Source of the DNA: Saccopteryx bilineata | Lineage: Eukaryota; Chordata; Mammalia; Chiroptera; Emballonuridae | DNA length: 64,000 nt | Assembly (NCBI RefSeq): GCF_036850765.1 | Contig: NC_089495.1 | Location: forward strand, 64,208,410-64,272,409 | Direction: 5' to 3' | Part shown: positions 1 to 12,769 of the stretch, piece by piece | Position numbering within the stretch: position 1 is the stretch's first letter | Layout of the letters: every line of letters starts with the position of its first letter | The notes under the pieces: generated by a model | Told to the model about the DNA's origin: nothing | The model's database searches: none | Seen by the model: the letters and a program-made list of their open reading frames with translations, nothing else | Translations under genes and position numbers: made by a program

Positions 1-94
1 AAAAATGACAATATTTCAATATGAAGGAAAATATGTTAAATTGCTATTGGTATAAGGCAGTAAACAAGTAATTCAATTAGTTAGGTATGGTTTA

Positions 95-292
95 CCTGAC
101 CTGTGATGATACAGTGGATAGAGCGCTAACCTGGAACACTGGTTCAAAACCCTGCGTTTGCCCAGTCAAGGCATAAAAGAGAAGCAACTACTATGGGATG
201 ATGCTTCTTGCTCCTTCCCTTCCTCTCTTTTTTTTCTCTCTGTTCTTTCTCTAAATCAGCAACAAAATCAGCAAAAAAAAGTAGATTTAAAA
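95..292 (+). repeat. Short tRNA-derived SINE (VES-related, short form)
   Basis: A pol III head is visible, with an A-box-like TGATACAGTGG near 107-117 and a B-box-like GGTTCAAAACC at 141-151. It is followed by the GTCAAGGCATA and GATGCTTCTTGCTCC body typical of this bat SINE form, a pyrimidine-rich stretch and an A-rich end. It is diverged from the copy at 2005 and has no coding potential. Confidence 0.75.
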
Positions 293-2004
293 ATTTACTA
301 TGGTTTATTATATGAATCAAAAAACAGTAATTTATACAGAAGATATAAAATAATATAAAGCTTTTAAAATGTAAAGTTAATTTTAATATTCAATGTATCA
401 GCAAATATCTCAATGCAAAACTCATGAGAAAACTTTAGTCATTATTTTTATAGCCTATTCCCCTCACACTCAAATAGCCTTAAGGTGGGGTTCTAAACAT
501 TAAACAGACAAATGACAAATCAATGTGCAGTCAAACATCAAAGCAGATCACAAAAACACAAAACAAGCTGAACTTATGACACATGGACACCCAGTATCAG
601 GGAATTAGTTAATTATACACCAAAACACTTTATAAAAAGAAAGACTCCTAGAAAAGCATAGTAGATAAAGCAAGGGAGAACATCCATAACGGAAGGACAA
701 AAGAATTGAAGTTTCATCATGTGCCAATGGCTCAGAATATTCATGCGATGATAGCAACACTGCATAGTTAAAAAGCCTTGATTAGCATTACTTAGTTATG
801 TGTGTGTTTTGATAAATGAATAAATTTTTTTTAGACCAAAAGAAATTAAATATGAAGTAGACAAAAATAATTTTTAAAGAGATAATGTGGGGTTAAATTC
901 TAATGTATATATTATCATGATACATTGCTATTATATATACTTATATGCATGGATGTGTTGTTATGAATAAAAAGTTAAAAAAATGGATTTTGGATTGTAA
1001 ATCAGACAATAAAAACAAATAATAAGATTCACTTACTGTAATTTATGTAAGAAAAATCTGAGTAAGTTGATTACTTTGAAGGCACATGCTACACCCTCAC
1101 TCTAGGATCTATCTGACTTGATAGACTAATAAATTGTCAAGATTGTTGTTTGGGTTTCTAGAGTGTGCTAAGCTTCAGGCTTCAGGGGACTGGAGAGAGA
1201 TGTGAAGTTAAAGTACACGATGGTTGGCCTAGATTTGTGGATTACCATCAGGTAGCAAATCCACATAAACGTATGTCATTTAGTTATGAGATGGGGCTCA
1301 TGTAGCTAGTGGAAGTTTCACAGATATAATTTTTAAGCCCTTCTCATTTAGGTTAGATATGATGGGGCTAGAAAAGTGTGGTTAGATCATTCTGAAATTT
1401 TTCCATTCCTCTTAAAAAATATTCTCCTTCTACAAGTATTTTACCTCTGAATGGATTTTTAGATTTGAATATGATTACCAAAATTTGCAAAAAATATTTG
1501 ATACCATAATTTGGACAAGTCTTAGGCAGCTTTTCCACTATAGTCAAACAGGACTTTTTTGTGGTGATGCAAGAATTTTAGACCCACACTATCCATTAAA
1601 GTAACCATTAGTCATATGCGTCTAGTAAAGCTGAGGATTATAATTTGTAATTCAATTTAATTTTAATTAATTCTAATTTAAATTTAAATTTCCTCATTGT
1701 CTAGTGACCCCATATTAGGCAGTGCAGATTCAGGGATTTATATTCGCATAGGGTTGAAGCACGCTCTGCAATATAGTCTTATATACAAGATGTTAACATT
1801 ACCTCATGTTTTTAGTTTCAGTAATTACAATGTACACTATAGCAGACCAATCTTTACCCTATGAAAAACCACAGAGCTAGAGAAATACATAAAACATCTG
1901 TTAAAATTAATTGAAGGACTAGGATAGGCAGCTGAGGGTAAAAATATAAGTGAGAAAAGAATGACACATGAATGAGAACTGCACATTCACTTCTTTAAAA
2001 ATAT
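293..2004. other. AT-rich DNA, nothing recognised
   Basis: No exon, RNA gene or recognisable repeat was found. The stretch is very AT-rich, with a low-complexity AATT-type patch near 1640-1692. All reading frames are short. Confidence 0.5.
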
Positions 2005-2205
2005 GATGAGGTCTGTGGGGGCACAGTGGATAAAGTGTCAATCTATAATGCTGAGGTCACCATTTCAAAACCCAGGGCTTGCCTTGTCAAGACACATATG
2101 GGAGTTGATGCTTCCTGCTCCTCCCTTCTTCTCTCTCTATCTCTCTTCTCTCTTTCCCTCTTTCCCTTCTCTAAAATGAATAAAAACATTTTAAAAAATA
2201 AGATA
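2005..2205 (+). repeat. Short tRNA-derived SINE (VES-related, short form)
   Basis: The head GTGGGGGCACAGTGGATAAA (2014-2033) carries the A box. A B-box relic lies at ATTTCAAAACCC, followed by CAAGACACATATGGGAGTTG, a CT-rich segment and an A-rich tail after AAAATGAATAAAAAC. This is the clearest short-form copy in the window. Confidence 0.8.
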
Positions 2206-2743
2206 GTTCATTTGTTGATTCATGGGTAAAGGGAACTACAGAGGAGGCTAACAAGGGCCACAAGGACCTCCTCTCTATGAGCTTCTCTCTATATATAACG
2301 GGAGAATACAGAATAAGGGTTTCAGTGTTTCCATGGAGACTGAGATTGGAAAAGAAGGAAATAATTTAGAGAAGGTATCCCGAAATGTGTTATTTTCTAA
2401 AGTTTTTTTCAAATCTTAAGTAGAATATAAAGAATGTGACCCTTTCAGAAAATAAAAGATCAATGTTAAATAAATCCCCAAACCAAAAAATTCATGAGAC
2501 CCAGATGAAAAATGCTTATATATAGTTAATTGCAAAAAAAATGACACAATATGGCAAGGGTATGCAAATAGCAAAAAGCTACCTCCAATGGAATGGTAGA
2601 AGAATTCAGGTACAGACTCCAATTCTTCCTTCTGATGAATCATGCTGAAAAAGTTTTCTCTCTGGAATGGATAACTACTGAAACTGATGAAACAACTCTA
2701 AATGAGGAAACCCAAAATGGAGAGCACCAGGAATTTCTTTTCC
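2206..2743. other. Unassigned AT-rich DNA
   Basis: No supported gene or repeat. The open frames on both strands around 2416-2826 overlap each other and show no codon bias or family motif, so I treat them as chance. Confidence 0.4.
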
Positions 2744-3179
2744 TTATTTCATCTCATCTCATCTCATCTTTATCTTATGTTATATTATCATCTATCTTAT
2801 TACCTTATATTATTATTTTGTCTTAACTTATCTTACCTTATTGTCATATTTTGATTTGAAGTGAGAGGCAGGGAGGCCAAAGGACAGACTATGGCATGGG
2901 CCTGGACTGGGATCCACCTGGCAAGCCCCCTTCAGGGCAATACTCTGCCCATTTGGGGCTGTTGTTCCACCAAGTTATTTCAGCACCTGAGGTGAGGCCA
3001 CGGAACCATCCTCAGCACCCAGGGTCAACCATTTGGGCCATGGCTGCAAAAGGGGAAGAGAGAGAGAGAGAGGAGTGGGGAGCAAATGGGTGCTTCTTCT
3101 GTATGCCCTGACCAGAATCAAACCCAGGACTTCAACACGTCAGGCTGATGCTCTACCACTGAGCCAATTGGCCAGGGCC
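2744..3179 (-). repeat. VES SINE with a degenerate simple-repeat tail
   Basis: Read on the minus strand, the head starts at 3179 (GCCCTGGCCAATTGGCTCAG), with a pol III B-box region and the TGGATCCCAGTCC 3' part. The body ends near 2855. Beyond it, 2744-2850 is a degenerate CTCAT/CTTAT-type simple repeat that probably grew from the SINE tail. A GA-rich block near 3055-3080 is part of the body. Confidence 0.8.
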
Positions 3180-3589
3180 TCATCAGGAATTTCTAATATG
3201 CTGCTTGTCTAGAAGGCATGTTCTTGTTATGTTATAAGCTTTCAATTGCAGAGTCTTACAGAGTTCTCACTGAGGGCAGGTGCAAATCATCAATCTCAGT
3301 GTTATCTAAAAAATACTTACAAACTGGTACAAACCACCTCATATTTATTCAGTACCATGGTAACAAAACATATACTTAATTAGTAAATGTTGTGTCTTCT
3401 CCAAGGGTCAGTGCCATGGAGATACATATCAATATCAATAATGCAGCTCAGCCTAACACTAAGTCAGCTGGAATTAACCAGACAACACGCTGGAAACATA
3501 AGAAACTGAGCAAATATTTCAGCAATCTTGGATTAAATATTTGGCAATTGGCAGGCCCTGAAATATAAGAGGATTTCAGTTGTGAAATT
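3180..3589. other. Unassigned DNA
   Basis: I see no gene. The open frame on the minus strand across 3448-3705 has no recognisable family features. Confidence 0.4.
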
Positions 3590-4240
3590 ACAGACTCCCA
3601 ATGCTTGCCAAGATGGAGTAGAAGACCCAAATTTACTCTTTTCTGTAACAACAACAAAATAACAAAGTCAATGAAGATCAGTGATCTTAAAGACATAGGA
3701 AACAAACAAGGTAAATGAACACTGTTCTCACGCCAATCTACTGCCTTGAGATAACTCCCAGAAATAGATCAAGGGAGAGAGAACCAGGTTTTAGCCGAGT
3801 GGGCACCTTGAGTAGAGAAGATGGAGCTGAGAATCTGAACAGGACAAGGCTGCTAGAATTCCAGAACAGAATAAGTAGAGGAGATTGGTGCACACAGAGA
3901 GAATTGTAGGCCTCTTCAGAGTGTCTTTTTTTATATTTATTAAAGAGTACCAATCAAAACATGCATATAAAAAAAGTACCTGAATCTGGAGAAGAATTAC
4001 CCAAACCAGTTAAAGCAATATTTTCAAGTATCCTCACAAGGCTGTGTACACTGCCTTATTCCCAGCAGCCAGAGAGTGAAATCACATGGCTCACAGATCC
4101 AAGAAGCTCAGAAAACTCCATGTAAAAGAAATACGAAGAAATTTGCATCACAGCACATTATAATTAAATTGCTCATAACAAGTGTAAAGAGAAAATCTTA
4201 AAAGTAGCCTGAATAAAAAGACTTAATTCATGCAGAAAAA
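3590..4240 (+). mobile_element. Probable ancient LINE-1 fragment (5' UTR/ORF1-like)
   Basis: Around 3610 there is an AAGATGGAGTAGAAG string like the start of mammalian L1 5' UTRs. Around 4155-4235 the text resembles the end of ORF1 (a stretch reading like KEKILKAA after a KLL-type segment, with stops). The middle is too diverged to align by eye. It could be two separate fragments. Confidence 0.35.
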
Positions 4241-5640
4241 TAAATTTGAGGATGATTTTATAGGTAAGGCCCTTTGGGCTATCTCTACATCTTTTTATTT
4301 TTTCTACATGAGACATGAGAATGTATATTAGTAATGGATATGCATTATGCTTGTGTTTCCCCATTCTATATAAGAGCTAGAAGGAATTATGTTGATCAGG
4401 AAGTGCTGCATATAGAGAAATACATCCCTAATAGCCCCTTTAAGTTTCAGGTCTACAGACTGACAATTTTTTTAATTAAAATTTTTAACAAAAAGAGGCA
4501 ACCTTTACACAGCATCTCTTGGGGTTAGAGTTCCTATCTTTCCTGATGTAAATCAGCTTGTGAATGAGTCTTTTTAAAATTATGTCAGACCTATGGGGAC
4601 CTTTTGATATCAAGTATTTGCCTTATATTTTAATTCTTGTGTATGATAATATCTTGCAACAACTTGTCTTTTAGCATAGAAGGGGGTTATCATCTAAACA
4701 TGGCTCTTTTGAAAGTAAAGGATCTGTCACAAACTCAATTGGTATTATCATCTTAGTTAGAAGTCATCTTGCCAGCCTGCCCAAGACAGTGGGTCAGTGA
4801 AAATGTCAGCATATTGAACTTTCTCTGAATATTCATGAAATTTATTTTCACTCCCTGGATTGAATATATTTTTCTAGAAAATCCAGAATATCTAATAGGC
4901 ATTCAAGTAATATCAGATCCTTTTCACCAGAACAAGTTGAAATATTGTCAATTTAGAGATTCATTATATTGCTATGTGGTAGATGATCAAAGTTGCTATG
5001 GTGCCACAACCAATGCAGAGAAGTGAAGACCTGAGTGGGAATGATGGAGAATTAAGGAAAACACAGAAGCATTCGATAAAGTTCCGACCAGGGTGGTACA
5101 CTCTGCTGTGATGGAAATGCAATGACCCTGAGCCTGGAATACCCGTTTATTTTATATGCTTAAACAAGAGGGTATTGTGCTGGGGGTGGAGGTGATAACT
5201 ATGTAACGCTCTGTCCTACAAGCATATCATTACATCCTGAACCTGTGGTAGCTCTGTGTGCCTGCTGCCCTGCTTTTGGTGTCAATAACTTGAATAGAAT
5301 TCTAGTTGTTTTAGTGGCCTTGCCCTGCCAGATCAATCAAGGCTGAGCAGGGCCCATTCTCTGCTCTCAGCTGCATGTAGGCTGGATGCATTCAGCTGTA
5401 ATAGACTCTACACTATGGGCTATAATATGAAAGACAGCAGGGTAGTTCAAATAATCTTGAGACTAGACAGTGAAATGCTGCTGTCCTTTTTATTCTATTG
5501 GAAGACAAATGGCTTTTGTTTCTTCCTGCTGAGTATTTGATAAAAGACATCCATAGAATCAATAGCTGCAGATCATGTTCATTGATTTGTTTCAGTGAAG
5601 ACATCAGTTCCAACAGAGTAGAGCAGTAAGGACAAGATCT
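4241..5640. other. Unassigned AT-rich DNA with one less AT-rich patch
   Basis: No gene supported. The part near 5090-5420 is richer in GC than its surroundings and could be an old LTR or other repeat, but I cannot place it in a family. Confidence 0.35.
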
Positions 5641-6240
5641 TGTGGTGTTTACAGTAAGCACCGTCATTTGCCTTGACCCATTTGGTATTCATGGAAAAAA
5701 GACAGGTGAAGATACAGAAATACACTGGTGGGAGAAGAACCAACATTATTAAGAAGCTCAGTGGTAGCTATCTTTTGTAGACAAGGGCTGATGAGAAGAG
5801 AAACATTAATAGAACTGGGTTCCCTGATATTAATGGGCAAGATAAGATTCCCAAAAATAATGGAAGCCAGGTGGTGGTGCATAATCAAATGAGCCAGGTG
5901 AATCCAATTATTCTAATGAGCAAAGGTATAAAACTGTCAGTTATATATATAGGCTTAAATCACAGAAAGCTATAAAGATATTTAATAAAACATGAAGTTC
6001 CAAGGGGTAAGATATGTGGGTAGTTAAAAAAGAAGATATTTCTCCATATAAAACAAAAAAATAGATCCAAGGTGAATATTCAGTAGGGCAGGCAGCACCA
6101 CTAACAAACTGGTGTAACCCCTCACCCAGTTTTAAAACTTGAATCAGTTCTTTACACGGAAACCCACTGCAGGAAGGATCCTGGGAAACTATACCAAGCA
6201 TACACTACAGTAATTCCTCTATTCTTTCTACTAAATGTGC
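5641..6240. other. Unassigned, possibly old retroviral-type sequence
   Basis: The composition (balanced bases, long partly open runs broken by stops) differs from the AT-rich flanks and resembles decayed coding DNA such as an ERV interior. No diagnostic motif was found. The clearer ERV-L-like relic at 7585-8110 lies on the same side, so both might be remains of one element. Confidence 0.2.
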
Positions 6241-7112
6241 TAAAGTCATTTCTTTTCAAGTAAATATAAACCAGAAAAAAGGGAATAATAAACATATACA
6301 ACACTATTGAACCCAGTGACCAAATAGATATTGATAACTAAGGACTCAAAGCATTGTCATGGTTGCCTTATTAGAGGAGTTTATAGGACTTATACAATAA
6401 ATGAAATATAGTTATGGATCTGATTCATGGTGAAACCACTGAGTTCATGGATACCTTTGAAGACAATTTTTTTCAGTGCCTAAATACATAATTTTAATGG
6501 TCATACAGGAGATTTGAAAAATGACATTGGTTCCTTGATTTGTTGTTTAAGAGCTAGTATACTGGAGAAGATCAAGTGAAACCTACTGAAAATTACTTCC
6601 CCTGTCTTAACTGAGAAAATAAAAACAATAATTTCATCTTTATAGACAGGACAACTATTGCCACTTTAAATTGTTCTTTACGTAACAGCAATAATCTATT
6701 CATGTCTTCACTTAAATCATTATTTTTGCACAAACATAACTATAACAGATCCCTGTCAAACAAAAGGACAACTTTGTGTTCACATGAAAAAGACAAAAGC
6801 TAAATTAACGATTCTCTGTCCTACTCCTACCATAATATATTCCACATATCTTGGAACAGCTGAACTTTCTATAGACTCTCACAGAATTCCACTATTTTCA
6901 TGACCTAGTATTATTTGAGTAGGTGCCCAAAAGGTGGGAAAACATGGGAAGTTTCTGTTAGACATATGAGCTACAGAGTGTACAAAGGGTAATAGACAAA
7001 CTGAAAATGTATTTTATAGAACTACCATTAGAGTGGAAATGTTAAGTGTGTCTAGTTGTACAACCAAACATTCTCTCTAAAGTATAATAAAGAATACATT
7101 ATAACTTCTTTT
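6241..7112. other. AT-rich DNA, nothing recognised
   Basis: No gene, RNA or repeat that I can name. Reading frames are short in all six phases. Confidence 0.4.
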
Positions 7113-7319
7113 TTTTTTAAGTGAGAGCCATCCTCAGAGCCCAAGGTGAGGCTTGAACCAATTGAGCCACTGACTAAGGGAGGGGAAGACAGAGAGAAAG
7201 GGGATTTGCATGGGGAGAGAAGCAGATGGTTACTTCTCTTGTGTGCCCTGACTAGAATTGAACTGGGATATCCATATGCTGGGCCAATGCTCTATACACT
7301 GAGCAAACTGGCCATGGCC
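7113..7319 (-). repeat. Truncated VES-type SINE
   Basis: The head is at the right end (GCCATGGCCAGTTTGCTCAG on the minus strand). The GGGCACACAAGAGAAG-type core follows, then a shortened 3' part. The flanks CATTATAACTTCTT (from 7098) and CATTATAACATCTT (from 7320) look like a target-site duplication with one or two changes. Confidence 0.75.
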
Positions 7320-7584
7320 CATTATAACATCTTTTACCTTCTACCAGTAAGAAAGAAGCACAACACTTAAAAGCCAAGAAGTCTTCTTTGAGTTTTGGAA
7401 GTAGAAATGCATTCTACATTTACAAATACTGGTCCTATCAATTTATGTATAGAGAAATACTGTTAACTTGGAATGTGGTCTAGAGGAAAAAAGAACTTCA
7501 TAGCAGGTCCAGTATGTGAAGGCAGACCTGTTGCTCAGGCCAAGTTATCAGTCAAACCCTATAATTTTAGAAGAATATGTGATA

Positions 7585-8110
7585 AAGTAAGATGCCTTGT
7601 GAGGAGTACAGAAAGCTCCAAAAGAAATATTACCAAGTAGATTTTTAGGGTAACAGAAAAGCCATGCATCTGCAGCAAAAAATTTTACACCATTTTTTAA
7701 AAAGCTCATGATATACCATGACATTTAGAATAATATATCAAGTGACCATGATATTAATGTCCCCTCATAGGCTGGATTATGTCACACAAACCAGATTAAA
7801 AGATTTGACACCTCCAGCAGCAATCCATCATAAAATAAATATGGTGCATCTATCATCAAGCATGTGCAAAGCCAGAGAGCACAGGCAAGATTCATGATTA
7901 GGTGGTCCAAATTCTCTCATCATTCTCCAAGCTTCCACCAGCATCCTTTCAGCTTACACTTATGGCCATATGAAGGATGTATGCATAAGCACTGACAAAA
8001 GAGAGAAGTAGCTAAACTTGGTTCATGCATTGGTCAGTACCGGTACAGCTGCAAGCTAAAAATAGACGGTTTTATATAGCTTCACATAGAGTACCGCAGG
8101 AAGTCAGTGC
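7585..8110 (+). pseudogene. Possible ERV-L-like pol relic
   Basis: One frame reads WFMHWSVP near 8020-8045, like a segment close to the RNase H region of mammalian ERV-L pol genes. The preceding 400 bp behave like decayed coding sequence with many stops. No catalytic motif is intact. The assignment rests on memory of the family and needs a profile search. Confidence 0.35.
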
Positions 8111-9851
8111 ATGAGGGAGGAGCCAACTGCGGGCTTTGGTAATTTTTCCTATGAGAAGAACTTTGGGAAATTTAGCTGGTCTTCAAATTGTAGGGAAAAA
8201 GAATATTCTAGAATTAAGAATAAATATGGATTGTATATGCATTCATGCGAACTTATAAACAGTTGTTTTATTAAATTCCCTTTAATAAGTTTTTAAAAAT
8301 ACTGTCATCAATAGTGCCAGGAAAAAATGTCTAAAGTGATTGAGCCTGTGTTTTCTCCTTCATCACCAAAGACTAAAGAAATATTCATATTTATAATTAA
8401 TCATATTTAATGAGTCCTCTGTATTATAATTTAAATTTTATAACTGAAGATCATATATATATATATGAAAATCTTATCATTATATTTCCTCAATTGTAAT
8501 TACAAAAACTGTCCAGTCTTGAAAATATTTCAAGGGCACTGAAATCTTATACTGGAAAAAGGATTTTTATTTTCTAAAACTTTATTTCAGTAAAATCTAC
8601 AATATGAAAAAGTGATATATACAGAGATAAACTTGGAATCTATTATTCAAACATATCAAATAAAGTATTACTAGAAAGTTTAATTCAAATTATAATTGAA
8701 AACTTTGAGAATGAAGTCTCTTTATTTCTTTTTATATTACCAGTAGTCAGCACAATGTTACTTTATTTATATTCGATGTTCAATAAGTTGCCAAATAAAA
8801 TATATTATGACAGATGTGAAGCATAAATAGCTCTAATGTCACCATGAATTTTCTTCTGAGAGCTGATAAAGAAATAGCTGATCTGAGGATTGCTTTGCCG
8901 CGTGCTCTCAAATTAGAGTACAAATGCCAAACGTCAAAATGAGGTTGTCTTAAGGTTAATGAAATGTCCTTTATAGGTAATTTATAGAATTTTCCCATCT
9001 CTATAACCTAGGTTATTAAAGTTGTAGGTAAACAAAAGTTTCACGAAAGCACCGTTTCCTGCTATATATCATCCTGGAAATTAGGATCAGTTAAGGCTTC
9101 ATTTTGACGATTCCTGAAATGCGATCGCTGGGATATCAGTGGCAGGATGGAATTGCTCAGCTCTCCCTGATGCAGCCAACTCCATTTGATTCTGGCAGAT
9201 GTAGATATAGCCTTTCTCTTTTTACACTGTCTTTGCGTGTCATTGCTACTCTCTTATCTAGTTTAATTTCCTACTTTTATATTTGTGTGTCATGGTGATT
9301 TTATCTCCAAAGTAAAAAAAAAAATTAAATACAATAAGGTTATGTTCACTGTCTAGGTGAGGTTGTATGGGCCACTCTGATGCAAATTTCAAGAATTTCA
9401 ATACCTACCAGTATGTTGCCAGTGTGATTACAAATTTGTATCATTTATAATAATCAAAGATATATTTCACCCATGTGGAAAAATGTAAGTAGCTGCAGAT
9501 TTATCTTATTGTATAAGATATTCATGTAGCAATGTTTAGAATATAAATGATTTGCAAACATTATGAAATGTTTAACATTCTGATGATTTTGAGAGGCATA
9601 TATAATTTTGTGTTCTTAATATAGTTTTGAACTACCTCGTTTGAAATATAAAAAACAGTAATTATTTCCTAAATTATAATCTTTTAATTGCCCTTATTCT
9701 CATTCTCTCTTTCTCTTTCTCTGATTCTCAGTAAGTTTCTTTAGAATTCTTCACTAGACTTAACTAGATTATATAAAGGTGCTATTTTTAAATTATTGAA
9801 ATAACAAAAAATTGGTTACATCATACTTTAAAAAATGTATTTTGAAATAAT
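8111..9851. other. AT-rich DNA, nothing recognised
   Basis: No supported gene. A short AT dinucleotide run lies near 8453-8466 and a CT-rich patch near 9702-9722. The open frames at 8780-8998 and 9104-9298 show no family signature. Confidence 0.4.
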
Positions 9852-10240
9852 GTGGCACTGGTTGGTTGGGTTAGTGGTATAAAGTTGGCCCCCATGTGTA
9901 GATGTCCCAGGTTCAATTTTCAGTCAAAATGCACAGGAGAAGCCCATCTGCTTCTCCACCCCTCCCCCCTCTCACTTCTCCCTCTCTCTCTTGCTTCTCT
10001 CCTTGAGCCATGGGTCAATTGGAGCGAATTGGCACCAGGCACTGAGGATGGCTCCCTGACCCCCCACTTCAGATGCTAAGAAGAGCTCGGTTGCTGAGCA
10101 ATGGAACAACACCTCAGATGGACAGACCATCACCAACCAGTGGACTTGCCGGGTGAATCCTGGTTGGGGTGCATGTGGGAATCTTTTTCTGCCTCCCCTC
10201 CTCTCACTAAATAAAAAATAAATAAAGAAAGAAAGAAACA
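9852..10240 (+). repeat. VES SINE, older full-length copy
   Basis: The head has a diverged A box and the B-box-like GGTTCAATTTTCAG (9911-9924). The CACAGGAGAAGCCCATCTGC core follows, then the CT-rich block, the GCACTGAGGATGGCT segment and a 3' part ending in AAATAAATAAAG. Flanks GAAATAATGT and GAAACAATGT may be a decayed target duplication. Confidence 0.8.
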
Positions 10241-10657
10241 ATGTTATTAATATTTAAAAGAGTTAATGTACCAGTATATGTTTGAGATCATAAAAATTGA
10301 AAATATGAAAAGAACATAAACAATTCACATTAAATGAAAATTACAATAAATGAACCATTTAAACACTTCTCACTTTCTAATAATTAAAAAAATGAATAAA
10401 AACATTATAAAGTGATATTTAATCAATAAGACTGGTAATGATAGTAATGTTTTGAAATTTTAAAAATGTTCCTCAGAAGTACAACTACAGATACTTTCAA
10501 AGATTAATGGTGAATATAAAAATTGCAATATCCTTTTTATAAACTGATAAATTTATCTAAATTAACATTTACCTAAATTAAAATTGCACATGTACTTAAA
10601 CTAGAAGCTCTATTTTATATTTTTAATTCTATTGATACCTTTTTTATGCCAAATAAA
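10241..10657. other. AT-rich DNA, nothing recognised
   Basis: About 75 percent A+T by eye, with no gene or repeat seen. It is the left flank of the mariner element. Confidence 0.4.
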
Positions 10658-10659
10658 TA

Positions 10660-11258
10660 CAGTGTGTCCATAAAGTCATGGTGCACTTTTGACCGGTCAC
10701 AGGAAAGCAACAAAAGACGATAGAAATGTGAAATCTGCACCAAATAAAAGGAAAACCCTTCCGGTTTCATACCTATTCCGAGCAGTTCAATTGGGCTCAC
10801 GCACATACTTTTTAGAGCTCCTTAGGTAGCTATCCCGTATAGCCTCTACAGACTCGTCACTGACTGATGGATGGACTACCAGAACGGGGTTTCTCCACCA
10901 AACGGCCGGTTTCCTTCAACTGCTTATCCCACCAAGTAGTGTTATTCCTATGTGGTGGCGCTTTGTTATTAACGCTCCAATGTTCATGTTGCACTTTGGT
11001 TATGGATTCAAATTTAACAAGCCACAGAACACCCTGAACTTTCCTCTGTACCATTCACATCTCAACTGGCATGGCCGTGAGCTGCTCCACTGTTTACATG
11101 GTGTTACGTCATCATCTGCGCATGCACACATGCTGCCACATTATCCTACAGAAACTAGGAGGGTTTTCCTTTTATTTGGTGCAGTATCACATTTCTATCA
11201 TCTTTTGTTGCTTTTCTGTGACTGCTCAAAAGTGCACCATGACTTTATGGACAAACTG
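10660..11258 (-). mobile_element. Internally deleted Tc1/mariner element with long terminal inverted repeats
   Basis: The element is bounded by TA dinucleotides (10658-10659 and 11259-11260), the target duplication of this superfamily. The ends CAGTGTGTCCATAAAGTC and, inverted, CAGTTTGTCCATAAAGTC start arms of about 100 bp that match at roughly nine positions in ten. The core of about 385 bp is more GC-rich than its surroundings and holds only the start of a transposase on the minus strand. It cannot transpose by itself, but its ends look usable by a partner enzyme. Confidence 0.85.
10800..11054 (-). pseudogene. Mariner-type transposase N-terminus, catalytic part missing
   Basis: From an ATG at 11054 the frame reads about 65 residues with the pattern of a helix-turn-helix DNA-binding region found at the start of some mariner-like transposases (PPHRNN, then LKETGRLVEKPRSGSPS). 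A stop at about 10857 is followed, in the next phase, by DESVEAIRDSYLRSSKK, which continues the same domain, so a one-base frameshift is likely. The DDE catalytic domain of a full enzyme (about 340 residues) is absent: the right arm of the element begins soon after. Confidence 0.7.
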
Positions 11259-11260
11259 TA

Positions 11261-11940
11261 AATAAAATAAAAGAGTTTTATAAGTGTATTGCATCATTTC
11301 AATAGTGTTTTCTTTTAAAGATCAAAAATAAAGTCCATTAATAAGGATCTTACTGAAAACTATATTTCACTCAATCTAATATTCTGTAAATTTTATTATT
11401 ATTGTATGTAGTAATAACAAATTAAAAAATAAAATTAATTGTGCCAGAAAGTCACTATCATGATAAAAAACTACTTTTCTTTAATTCTTTTAAAATATGT
11501 CCGTTATATCAATGAAATAGTTTATGCAGAGAAAGGCCAAAAGATAATATGAAAATATTAAAATAATAGTATAAACACAACAAAGTGAAAGGATCTTACA
11601 GTGTTTTATTGAAACTGAAGTGAGTGGAGAATACATTGTATGAATGTTCCCCTGTATGCATACATGCAATTTTTGAAGTAAATAGAAACACTTAATCAGT
11701 TTACCATTTGAAAATTCATTTTACAGTTTAGTAGTTGTGTGAGTGGAGGGAAATTTATTTTATTAAAAATAATATGCTCTATTGCATGTGTTGTTATATT
11801 TTCTTTCAAGTAAAATTGTTGTAACAAACTCAGAGAATAACAAGTTTTTGCACCTTGTTGACTCCAATTCTTAATCTTCCAGAGAGAATAACTTTCATTT
11901 CAAGAACTTTTTTTATACACTTTTATGTTTTTAACTAATA
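11261..11940. other. AT-rich DNA, nothing recognised
   Basis: Long A and T runs, no gene or named repeat. Confidence 0.4.
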
Positions 11941-12200
11941 TATTTGCTATAGACTGAACGAAGCCTCCCTAAAATTTATATTTTGAAACCTAATGCCTAA
12001 GGTGATGGAGTCAGGAGGTGTGGTCTTTGGGAAGTGTTAGATCATGACAGCAAAGCCTTTATAAATGGGAGATTGATATTAGTATCTATAGTTATAATTC
12101 TTTACCCCAGGGAGGAACTCTCTCCAGGGAACAATGCTGTCACCATTCTGAATTCCATTATGGAATAGGTATATTATTATTAATATTTGATATGTTTATC
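11941..12200 (+). repeat. Ancient LTR-like mammalian repeat fragment
   Basis: The stretch TATTTTGAAACCTAATGCC followed by GGTGATGGAGTCAGGAGGTG and GGTCTTTGGGAAGTG is a familiar block of an old interspersed mammalian repeat, probably an LTR of MaLR type. I am not certain of the family. No target duplication is visible. Confidence 0.4.
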
Positions 12201-12769
12201 TTGTTATTTCTAGTTTTGTACACTTACTATCTCTGATAGTAACTTCCCTGAAAGTAAATCTTGTCTTTTGCTAAATGGGATCAGTATTGTGCCTATATCT
12301 TTAAATGATTTGGAAAAAATATCTGAAAGTCCTAACTTCTCCTTATATTTTATTTAAAACCAATAGTTTGACTTTAATCATCTCTATTTTCTTTTGAGAG
12401 GTATCTAGCTGGATGCTGCAAGTTTTGAATGTTTTGGGATCTGAGTATTATGTCTTATCTTGGACTCTGTTCAATTGAAGCTTATATTTCATCTTTCTCT
12501 GTTAAACTTAATTATCACTGTTCACTCTACTACTGAGTTGCATTTTTTGTAAATGTGACCACTTCTTGTTTTTAGATTTTTTTTGTTTTTTATATTATTT
12601 AATAATTTTATTCATTCATTCATTTATTTTTATTTTACTAGTTCTCTTAAAGTTATCAGAGGTAAAGTATACTTTAATTCCTATGTATTAAATGAAAGCT
12701 ACACATTATTTTAAATTTTTTTCCAGGTCATTGAGTATGTGGCTTTCTGCCTCATGCACTCAATATATC
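12201..12769. other. AT-rich DNA, nothing recognised
   Basis: No gene. An ATTCATTC-type short repeat lies near 12612-12632. Confidence 0.35.
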
